This document shows, piece after piece, positions 1 to 7,687 of a stretch of 8,554 bases of DNA. The notes under the pieces were generated by a model. That model did no database searches. It was given only the letters and a program-made list of their open reading frames with translations, and had not been told where the DNA came from. A program made the position numbers and the translations under genes. Within the stretch, counting starts at the first letter, position 1; every line of letters starts with the position of its first letter. The stretch lies in assembly GCA_022865555.1 (NCBI GenBank), contig JALHTD010000275.1, forward strand, positions 1-8,554, given 5' to 3'. The DNA comes from Thermoanaerobaculaceae bacterium. GTDB taxonomy: Bacteria; Acidobacteriota; Thermoanaerobaculia; Thermoanaerobaculales; Thermoanaerobaculaceae.

Positions 1-160
1 AGTGGTGGTCCTTGCCGTGCGCCTAGAAGTGCTCGGCGAGGTACTCGATACGCTTCGTTATGAGAGCAACCTGCACCTCGGGTGATCCGCTGTCGCGCTC
101 GTGGCGGCGAAACTCCGAGATGATCTGCTCCTTGCTGGCAACGTAGTCGCGTTCGGTCAT
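1..160 (-). CDS. rpsO: 30S ribosomal protein S15, 5' part, with in-frame amber codon
   Basis: S15 binds the central domain of 16S rRNA early in 30S assembly. Translation from the ATG at 160-158 gives MTERDYVASKEQ, then the family signature DSGSPEVQVALIT (residues 23-35), then RIEYLAEHF to residue 45. Codon 46 (25-23) is TAG. The same frame then continues AHGKDHH to the window edge, matching the conserved S15 stretch 'H-(F/L)-x-x-H-x-K-D-H-H'. The homology crosses the stop without a frame change, so one base substitution (for example AAG or GAG to TAG) explains it. A GGAG lies 6 nt before the ATG. The gene is last in the visible operon, 56 nt after truB. TAG is a genuine stop for rimP, nusA and the DUF503 gene here, so reassignment is unlikely. 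It could be a sequencing error near a contig end, a real nonsense allele or a suppressed codon. The identity is certain; whether it is intact is not. Confidence 0.85.
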
Positions 161-216
161 CGTCTGCTCCACGTCTCCGAATCCTTCCTCCAGTTGCGAG
201 GAGGGGTGTCAATGTA
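161..216 (-). promoter_or_regulatory. truB-rpsO intergenic leader
   Basis: This 56-nt gap is the largest inside the operon. On the minus strand it has a perfect TTGACA (212-207), but no acceptable -10 lies 16-18 nt downstream (the sequence there is AGGAAG-like), so an independent promoter is weakly supported. A small inverted repeat, CCTCC/GGAGG (204-200 with 191-187, 8-nt loop), lies upstream of the ribosome binding site GGAG next to the rpsO ATG. S15 represses its own mRNA in several bacteria through structured leaders, so an RNA operator could sit here. A 5-bp stem is too little to claim one. Confidence 0.25.
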
Positions 217-1158
217 TCACGATTTTGCCGCGGTCTCAACCTCCGCCAAGACCATGCGGGGGGCCACGTTAACGGTCCGCGCGCGCGCCAAATACGCCAG
301 AGCCACTCCCACCCCGACTAGCTCCCCGCCCCGGTCCCGCACCGCCACCGGACACCCCGGCGCGAAGCTGCCCTCCGCCTCGCGCACGACGACCTCCTGC
401 CCGTGCGCAAAGTGGTCCATGGCCGTCGGGTTCAGGACAACCTCGGGGAAGGGGAGGACGGCCGCGCTGAGGGAAATGAACGCCCCGGGGTCCATCTCGT
501 GCGGGCGGTTGGCGAGCACCTCCGCGCTGACCGCGTCCTCCACCCGCCAGGGGCCGATGCGAACGCGCCGCAGCGAGGCCAGGTGCCCGCCGCAGCCGAG
601 GGTCTCGCCGATGTCGTGGGCGAGGGATCGCAGGTAGGTGCCGGAGGAGCAGGTCACCCTGAACCCGAGCCTGTCCGCACCCGCGGCCTCGAGCTCGATC
701 TTCTGCACCTGCACGCGCTTGGGCTCGCGGGGTACGGCCTCCCCGGCGCGCGCGAGCTCGTAGAACTTGCGCCCGCCGGTCTTCTTGGCCGAGTAGGGGG
801 GCGGGAGCTGCTGGAGCTCGCCTGCGAAGCGGCTCGAGAGGTCCGCGAGCTCGGTCGCGGTGAGGCTTGGCACTGGGCGCGGCGTCCCGAGCGGCTCGCC
901 CTCGACATCGTAGGTCGTGGTGGCGAAGCCGAGGCGGATCTCGCCGTGGTACGTCTTTTCCCACGCCAGCAGGTACTGCTGCAGGCGGGTGGCCTTCCCG
1001 ATGCACAGGAGGAGCAGGCCGGTGGCGGCCGGGTCGAGGGTGCCCGTGTGGCCGATCCGGCGCTCCTTGATTGCGCGGCGGGCCGCCTGCACCACGTCGT
1101 GGGACGTCGGGCCGACCGGCTTGTCCACGAGGAGGAACCCGTGCCGGAAGAGGCTCAT
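217..1158 (-). CDS. truB: tRNA pseudouridine-55 synthase TruB
   Basis: TruB converts uridine 55 in the tRNA T-loop to pseudouridine and also helps tRNA fold. The protein has 313 residues, close to the usual 300 or so. The N-terminal motif FLLVDKPVGPTSHD (8-21) is followed by the catalytic motif GHTGTLDPAATG (36-47), with the nucleophile Asp42. KTY (68-70) supplies the conserved Tyr that stacks on the target base, and PPPYSAKKTGGRKFYELAR (119-137) and CSSGTYLRSLAHD (170-182) complete the active site. A C-terminal PUA-like region follows ('DHFAHGQEVVV' onward). The ATG at 1158 overlaps the TGA of the upstream phosphoesterase gene by 4 nt (ATGA). A GGTGGAG lies 5 nt before it, so re-initiation after the upstream gene is likely. 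The stop is TGA. Nothing is missing from the active site. Confidence 0.97.
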   Translation of the reverse strand: MSLFRHGFLLVDKPVGPTSHDVVQAARRAIKERRIGHTGTLDPAATGLLLLCIGKATRLQQYLLAWEKTYHGEIRLGFATTTYDVEGEPLGTPRPVPSLTATELADLSSRFAGELQQLPPPYSAKKTGGRKFYELARAGEAVPREPKRVQVQKIELEAAGADRLGFRVTCSSGTYLRSLAHDIGETLGCGGHLASLRRVRIGPWRVEDAVSAEVLANRPHEMDPGAFISLSAAVLPFPEVVLNPTAMDHFAHGQEVVVREAEGSFAPGCPVAVRDRGGELVGVGVALAYLARARTVNVAPRMVLAEVETAAKS

Positions 1159-2138
1159 GCGGACTCCACCACGGGGAGGAGGGCCTCCAGGAGGGCGCGG
1201 CGGGCCTCCGACAGGGTTCCCGGGATGGTGCAGCCCGCAGCGTTGCGGTGGCCGCCGCCGCCGAAGACGCGGGCGACCGACTGCACGTCCACTTTGGCTC
1301 GGGAGCGCAGGCTCGCCCGCACCGAACCGTCGCGGAACGCCTTGAAGAACACGGCAACCCGGACCCCTTCGATGGCGCGCGGGATGTTGACCAGGCTCTC
1401 GGTGTCCTCCGGGAAGGCCCCGGCCGCCTCAAGCATCGCGCGGTCGCAGGTGATCACCGCCAGGCGCCCGTCGGCGATCAACTCGAGAGTGGAAAGGACC
1501 GTGGCGGTAAGGCGCACGATGCGGGCCGGGTTGTTTTCCCAGAGTTGCTCGGCGATCTCGGCTGGCTGCGCGCCGGCCACCACCAGCCGGGCCCCCGCGG
1601 AAAAGGCCCTCGGGGTCGCGTTGGAGTAACGGAAGTCCCCGGTGTCGGTGACGAGCGCGGCGTACAGGTTGGTCGCCATGGTCTCCGTCACCGTGGCGTC
1701 CGCGACCTCCGCCATCGCCAGGATCATCTCGCCGGCCGCCGGGGCGTCCTCGTCGACGTAGTTCAGCTCGCCGTAGCGGGCGTTCTCCAGGTGGTGGTCG
1801 ATGTTGACGATGGGCAGCCGGTCCAGGCCCGAGAACCCCGGCCTGCCGAGGTCCGGGCACTCCAGTACGACCGCCAGGTCGAAGCTGCCCTCGAATCCGG
1901 AGGGCAGCTCGCCGGCCACCGTGACGGTTTCGAGCCCAGGGAGGAAGCCCAGAGAAGCCGGGTGGGGGTCGCGGTTGACTATCGTGGTCGTGGCGCCGAG
2001 TTGCTGTGCCAGCTCGGCGAACCCGAGCTCGGAGCCGATCGCGTCGCCGTCAGGCGCGGCGTGCGAGGTAATCAGAAGGCGCTTGGCCCGGCGCAGACGC
2101 GCGATGACCACCGAGGGATCCCGCGTGACGTCAGTCAT
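1155..2138 (-). CDS. nrnA: DHH/DHHA1 phosphoesterase, NrnA-like (nanoRNase / pAp phosphatase)
   Basis: This 327-residue protein belongs to the DHH superfamily of Mn-dependent phosphoesterases. NrnA-type members degrade 2-5 nt RNAs and dephosphorylate 3'-phosphoadenosine 5'-phosphate in the cytoplasm. Motif I is SHAAPDGDAIGS (25-36; His26, Asp30, Asp32). Motif II is VVLECPDLGR (90-99). Motif III is NIDHH (112-116). Motif IV is LVTDTGDFRYS (162-172; Asp165). The C-terminal DHHA1 substrate-binding motif is FGGGGHRNAAGC (292-303). In motif II, Glu93 stands where many family members have a metal-bridging Asp. The ATG at 2138 overlaps the end of rbfA by 8 nt and has AGGAGG 9 nt upstream, inside the rbfA tail. 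It sits between rbfA and truB, the usual place for nrnA in this cluster. The family is certain; exact substrates are inferred. Confidence 0.9.
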   Translation of the reverse strand: MTDVTRDPSVVIARLRRAKRLLITSHAAPDGDAIGSELGFAELAQQLGATTTIVNRDPHPASLGFLPGLETVTVAGELPSGFEGSFDLAVVLECPDLGRPGFSGLDRLPIVNIDHHLENARYGELNYVDEDAPAAGEMILAMAEVADATVTETMATNLYAALVTDTGDFRYSNATPRAFSAGARLVVAGAQPAEIAEQLWENNPARIVRLTATVLSTLELIADGRLAVITCDRAMLEAAGAFPEDTESLVNIPRAIEGVRVAVFFKAFRDGSVRASLRSRAKVDVQSVARVFGGGGHRNAAGCTIPGTLSEARRALLEALLPVVESA

Positions 2139-2523
2139 CGCCGCCGCCCTCCTGTGGTCCGGAGCCCTGAGCGCTGTGCCCTGTGATGTCGTCCAGGATG
2201 CGTTGAATCCGGTCGGCCCGCTCGAACCCCTTGTCGCGCCGGAATTCGAGGTCAGGTGGGTTGTGGATGCGCATTCGCCGAGCGCTCTCGCGCCGGAGGA
2301 AACCGCGCGCCTGCTGGAGGCCTTCCGCGGCCTGCCGCTCGCGCTCCTCGTCGCCGAAGACCGAGAAGTAGGCGCGCGCCAGCTTGAGGTCGCCGGATAG
2401 TTCCACCGCGGAGATCACCACGCCTGGCAGGCGCGGATCCTTGATCTCGGTGAGAAGCAGCTCCGAGAGCACCTCTCGCATCGCCTCCGCCAGCCGCTCG
2501 CGCCGAACCGCCGAATCACGCAC
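2131..2523 (-). CDS. rbfA: 30S ribosome-binding factor RbfA
   Basis: RbfA is a small KH-fold protein that binds immature 30S subunits near 16S rRNA helix 1 and helps late maturation, including at low temperature. The 130 residues match the family length. The N-terminal helix (VRRERLAEAMREVLSELLL) leads to TEIKDPRLPGVVISAVELSGDLKLARAYFSV (about 25-55), a typical RbfA core with DPRL and the 'V..V..S.DL..A.vy.sv' strand. Then come the R-rich segment GFLRRESARRMRI and the 'PDLEF..D.g.e.a.rI..iL' tail. The start is GTG at 2523, with GGGGG 6 nt upstream and a 10-nt gap from the DUF503 stop. The acidic/glycine C-terminal tail (EGGGDD) is where the downstream gene's Shine-Dalgarno is encoded. The stop is TGA. 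Confidence 0.95.
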   Translation of the reverse strand: MRDSAVRRERLAEAMREVLSELLLTEIKDPRLPGVVISAVELSGDLKLARAYFSVFGDEERERQAAEGLQQARGFLRRESARRMRIHNPPDLEFRRDKGFERADRIQRILDDITGHSAQGSGPQEGGGDD

Positions 2524-2533
2524 CGTCCACCCC

Positions 2534-2842
2534 CTAGCGGACCTGCACGAGCTTGACCCGCTCGTCGAGAACGACGCCCCCGAAGGTCTCGTGGACGACG
2601 TCGAGGGCGCGGGCCACGGTTCCGCGCGCGGCCTCGGCGTCGGTGGCGAGGGCGCTCACGGCCAACGCCGCACGCTGGTGGAGGTCCTGGTGGTCGCTCT
2701 CCACGACGAGCACGGCGAGGCGATGGCGCAGGCGCTCGACCAGCGACCGGATGTCCTGACGCTTGTCCTTCAGGGAACGGGCGCCGGGCAGGTGGAGCTC
2801 CACCTCTGCGAGCGCGACGAAGAGCGGGCTTTCGACGTCCAC
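2534..2842 (-). CDS. ylxP: DUF503 (YlxP-family) protein
   Basis: This is a 102-residue protein of the DUF503/YlxP family, often encoded between infB and rbfA. A role in 30S assembly is suspected from context, but I know no firmly established reaction. The family hallmarks are clear: ALAEVELHLPGARSLKDKRQ (residues 10-29), then the 'I.SL.eRLR.r..V.V.E.dHQDLhQRA.L.v' block (31-61), ending with FGGVVLDERVKLVQ. No signal peptide or membrane segment is seen. The start is GTG at 2842, directly abutting the infB TAA with no gap. GAGG in the last infB codons lies 5 nt upstream as the ribosome binding site, so translation is probably coupled to IF-2. The stop is TAG at the expected family end. Confidence 0.93.
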   Translation of the reverse strand: MDVESPLFVALAEVELHLPGARSLKDKRQDIRSLVERLRHRLAVLVVESDHQDLHQRAALAVSALATDAEAARGTVARALDVVHETFGGVVLDERVKLVQVR

Positions 2843-5539
<2,697 letters not shown>

Positions 5540-5542
5540 GCT

Positions 5543-6988
5543 CTACTCCTCGGGGCCCGCGGGGGTTTGCGCCGCGAGCGCCGCATTCGCCGCCGCGATC
5601 AGCTTCGCGGCGGAGTGAGGACCGATACCGGGGATCTGCATCAACTTGGCGGGGTCTGCGACAGCGAGCGCGCCGGCGTGCGAGTAGCCGTGCTCGAGCA
5701 GACGCTCCCTCATCTTCTCGCCGACGCCAGGCAGTTCGTCGAGTGGCAGGTGGGTGTCGTAGTCGATGGGCGCCGCGGCCGTGGTCTCGGCCTCGGCCGG
5801 GACCTCCTCCGTGACGCCTTCGACCTGTCGCAGCATCGCGGCGAGCGCCGCCGCTACCTCGTCCTTCACCGCTTCTTCGCTCTTGATCTCGATCCGGCAG
5901 CCGAGCAGGCGCGAGGCCAGGCGGACGTTCTGGCCGCGCTTTCCGATCGTGAGGGAGAGCTGCTCGTTGGACACGATCACATCCAGCACGTTCTCGATCC
6001 GCTGGTGCATCAACGGCTGGCCGCTCTCGTCGAAAGCGGGCTGGCCCTCGGTGTCGGTGAGCGGGATCCTGACGTCCTGCTCGCGCAGCGCAACGCGGTT
6101 GATCTTTGCCGGCGCCAGCGCGGTCTGCGCGAACGTCACGATGTCCTGGGTGTAGGGGATGATGTCGACCTTCTCGCCTTTGAGCTCGCGCATGATCGCC
6201 TGTACGCGCGAACCCTTCATGCCGACGCACGCGCCCACCGGGTCCACGTCGCGCTCCTTGGAGGCCACCGCGACTTTGGCGCGTTCCCCGGGCTCCCGCA
6301 CGCACCCCTTGACGATGACGGTGCCATCGTAGATCTCCGGCACCTCCATCTCGAGCAGCTTGATGAGAAGCTGGGGTGCCGTGCGCGAGAGCACGACCTG
6401 CGGCTTGTTGGCGTCCTTGGTGACGTCCACGATCACGGTGCGGATCCGGTCTCCTTGGCTGTAGCGCTCGTGCCGCACCTGGTGCTGGCGCGTCACGACG
6501 CCCTCGGTGCGCCCGAGTTCGACCACGATGTCGCCGCGCTCGAACCGCTTGACGATGCCGTTGACGAGGTCGCCCAGCTTGCCGATGTAATCCTTGTAGA
6601 TGTTGTCCCGCTCCGCCTCGCGCACGCGCTGGAAGAGCATCTGGCGGGCGGCCTGGGCCGCGATGCGGCCGAGGTGTGTAGTGTCGAGCTCGCCGAGAAC
6701 GATCTCGGAGCCGATCTCGGCCTTGGGATCGAGCTTGAGCGCCTCTTCGAGCAGGATCTCCGCCGTCGGGTCGGTGACCTCCTCGAGCGTGGCGACCACC
6801 TTGCGCACGCGGTAGTAGGTCATCTCGCCCGACTCCGCGTCGATCTGCGTGCGCACGCCGCGCTCGTGGTAGTGCTTTCTCGCCGCCTGCGAGATTGCGT
6901 CCTCGAGCGCGGTGACCATGCGCTCCGGCTCGATCTCGCGCTCGTGCGAAACCTGTCGGATCAGGGTGCCGAGTTCCATCTTCATCAC
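5543..6988 (-). CDS. nusA: transcription termination/antitermination factor NusA
   Basis: NusA binds RNA polymerase near the RNA exit channel and modulates pausing, intrinsic termination and antitermination. It has an N-terminal RNAP-binding domain (1-130), an S1 domain (about 138-205, GDLVNGIVKRFERGDIVVELG), KH1 (about 215-300, VGACVGMKGSRVQAI) and KH2 (338-375, SLTIGKRGQNVRLASRL). After an acidic stretch it ends in helix-hairpin-helix motifs (LDELPGVGEKMRERLLEHG and LMQIPGIGPHSAAKLI). An extra segment of about 23 residues (308-330) lies between KH1 and KH2. The start is ambiguous: GTG at 6988 directly abuts the rimP TAG, followed in frame by ATG at 6985 and ATG at 6979. GGAAGG lies 6, 9 or 15 nt upstream respectively. 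I favour GTG or the first ATG. The stop is TAG. Confidence 0.97.
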   Translation of the reverse strand: MMKMELGTLIRQVSHEREIEPERMVTALEDAISQAARKHYHERGVRTQIDAESGEMTYYRVRKVVATLEEVTDPTAEILLEEALKLDPKAEIGSEIVLGELDTTHLGRIAAQAARQMLFQRVREAERDNIYKDYIGKLGDLVNGIVKRFERGDIVVELGRTEGVVTRQHQVRHERYSQGDRIRTVIVDVTKDANKPQVVLSRTAPQLLIKLLEMEVPEIYDGTVIVKGCVREPGERAKVAVASKERDVDPVGACVGMKGSRVQAIMRELKGEKVDIIPYTQDIVTFAQTALAPAKINRVALREQDVRIPLTDTEGQPAFDESGQPLMHQRIENVLDVIVSNEQLSLTIGKRGQNVRLASRLLGCRIEIKSEEAVKDEVAAALAAMLRQVEGVTEEVPAEAETTAAAPIDYDTHLPLDELPGVGEKMRERLLEHGYSHAGALAVADPAKLMQIPGIGPHSAAKLIAAANAALAAQTPAGPEE

Positions 6989-7486
6989 CTACGTCCTTCC
7001 CCGATGCTGCGGTGTCTCTTTCTCCTCGAGGTTCGGGGCGAGCCTCGTCTCGAGCACGTCGCCCTCCGGCAGCTGCTGCGTCACCCCGGCACGGTCGCGG
7101 ACGCGCACGAAACCCTCGCTGCGCCCCTGCAGGGTGCCCTCGATGACTCGCGGCGCGGGCCACCCCGGCCGCATCCGCACGCGCACCGTGCGTCCCTCGA
7201 ATCGAATGAAGTCATTGATGTTGTATAGCTTCCGATCCAGGCCGGGGGACGAAACCTCGAGGGTGAACGCCCCCGGGAACGGGTCGTACGCGTCCAGGAG
7301 CACGCTCGCCTGCCGGGAAACCAGCTCGCAGTCTGGGAGGGTCACGCCGCCCGGCTCGCGGTCGAGGACCAGGCGCACCACTCTCTTGCGGGCGGTACCC
7401 CCGACCTCGACGGCCACGAGCTCGACCCCCTCGCCCTGAGCGAGGCGACCAAGCCTGGCCAGCAGATCCTCCGGCAAATGCGCCAT
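6989..7486 (-). CDS. rimP: ribosome maturation factor RimP
   Basis: RimP is needed for efficient 30S subunit maturation. The 165-residue protein has the N-terminal alpha/beta domain (MAHLPEDLLARL to about 85), the hallmark FTLEVSSPGLDRKL just before the domain boundary, and the C-terminal Sm-like domain (FIRFEGRTVRVR ... GTLQGRSEGFVRV). The open frame continues far upstream, antisense to mdh. The ATG at 7486 is chosen because family homology starts at 'LPEDLLARL', and because the promoter and terminator hairpin lie just upstream. The ribosome binding site is weak: GGGGG at 7502-7498, 11 nt from the ATG. It is the first gene of the operon and its TAG abuts the nusA start. The C-terminal tail (EEKETPQHRGRT) is charged and probably disordered. 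Confidence 0.93.
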   Translation of the reverse strand: MAHLPEDLLARLGRLAQGEGVELVAVEVGGTARKRVVRLVLDREPGGVTLPDCELVSRQASVLLDAYDPFPGAFTLEVSSPGLDRKLYNINDFIRFEGRTVRVRMRPGWPAPRVIEGTLQGRSEGFVRVRDRAGVTQQLPEGDVLETRLAPNLEEKETPQHRGRT

Positions 7487-7503
7487 CGTCGTTTTCGCCC
7501 CCG

Positions 7504-7530
7504 AAAAAAAAGCGGGACCGGGGTCCCACT
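7504..7530 (-). terminator. Intrinsic-terminator hairpin in the rimP leader (possible attenuator)
   Basis: On the minus strand the arms AGTGGGAC (7530-7523) and GTCCCGCT (7518-7511) pair over 8 bp, with one T.G wobble and the loop CCCG. An uninterrupted run of eight T (7511-7504) follows at once. This is a textbook intrinsic terminator. It lies only 18 nt before the rimP ATG, downstream of the candidate promoter, so it faces the operon's own transcript. NusA, encoded in the operon, stimulates such terminators, so feedback attenuation is a plausible inference. On the plus strand the downstream side is TTTCTTTC, so it is weaker that way and no rightward gene precedes it. Confidence 0.75.
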
Positions 7531-7555
7531 TTCTTTCGAAAGCAGCATCCGGCTC

Positions 7556-7584
7556 CTTATACACCTTTTCACCGCCCCGTGCAA
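7556..7584 (-). promoter_or_regulatory. Candidate sigma-70 promoter for the rimP-nusA-infB operon
   Basis: On the minus strand, TTGCAC (7584-7579) and TATAAG (7561-7556) are separated by exactly 17 nt. The -10 matches the consensus at 5 of 6 positions and the -35 at 3 of 6. Transcription would begin near 7549. That gives a leader of about 60 nt, with the terminator hairpin about 20 nt into the transcript. It is the only well-spaced promoter-like sequence I see upstream of rimP. Confidence 0.5.
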
Positions 7585-7590
7585 GGGCGG
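7572..7590. repeat. Inverted repeat framing the operon -35 element
   Basis: CCGCCC (7572-7577) and GGGCGG (7585-7590) form a perfect 6-bp inverted repeat around a 7-nt spacer. The spacer contains the whole -35 hexamer of the leftward candidate promoter. The repeat also lies within about 8 bp of the -35 of the rightward mdh promoter. It could be an operator for a dimeric regulator or a short RNA stem. In GC-rich DNA a 6-bp repeat can also arise by chance. Confidence 0.35.
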
Positions 7591-7597
7591 AACGCCG

Positions 7598-7626
7598 TTG
7601 TGATTGCCTTCCCGCGGTGTTATCTT
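7598..7626 (+). promoter_or_regulatory. Candidate sigma-70 promoter for mdh
   Basis: TTGTGA (7598-7603) and TATCTT (7621-7626) lie 17 nt apart, each matching its consensus at 4 of 6 positions. The predicted start near 7633 leaves a leader of about 55 nt before the mdh ATG. Its -35 lies 13 bp from the -35 of the divergent operon promoter, so the two are back to back and could compete or share regulators. Confidence 0.45.
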
Positions 7627-7641
7627 GTGTGCCGCGCCGCA

Positions 7642-7680
7642 GGGGGTTGGCAGGGGGGCTGGCAGGCAAAAAAGAGGGGG
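7642..7680 (+). other. G-rich mdh leader with short direct repeat and ribosome binding site
   Basis: The mdh leader carries G-runs of 5 (7642-7646), 6 (7653-7658) and 5 (7676-7680), plus several GG steps. A 7-nt direct repeat, TGGCAGG, occurs at 7648-7654 and 7660-7666. The last G-run is the likely Shine-Dalgarno, 7 nt before the ATG. With only three runs of at least three G, a three-tetrad quadruplex is not possible from these alone; a two-tetrad one is. Confidence 0.3.
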
Positions 7681-7687
7681 ACCGGTG

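Noticed and set aside
23..25. Reassignment of TAG to an amino acid, suggested by the rpsO amber codon
   Set aside because: TAG ends rimP, nusA and the DUF503 gene at expected family ends, each followed at once by the next gene's start. Standard termination at TAG fits the whole operon apart from rpsO.
207..212. TTGACA as the -35 of a separate rpsO promoter
   Set aside because: No -10-like hexamer lies at 16-18 nt spacing; the sequence there is purine-rich (AGGAAG). I kept it only as a note in the leader entry.
403..1629. Long plus-strand open frame opposite truB and the DHH gene, with similar long frames at 1071-2186, 3752-4771 and 5567-7228
   Set aside because: They are antisense to genes with clear family motifs. 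Their translations are low-complexity Arg/Gly/Ala/Leu-rich or His/Asp-rich with no recognisable domain. This is the usual effect of high GC, where stop codons are rare in the other frames.
7487..7687. A tRNA-Met gene upstream of rimP, as in Escherichia coli
   Set aside because: No cloverleaf or T-loop GTTCRA sequence is seen in the 201-bp gap. Only promoters, the inverted repeat and the terminator are visible.
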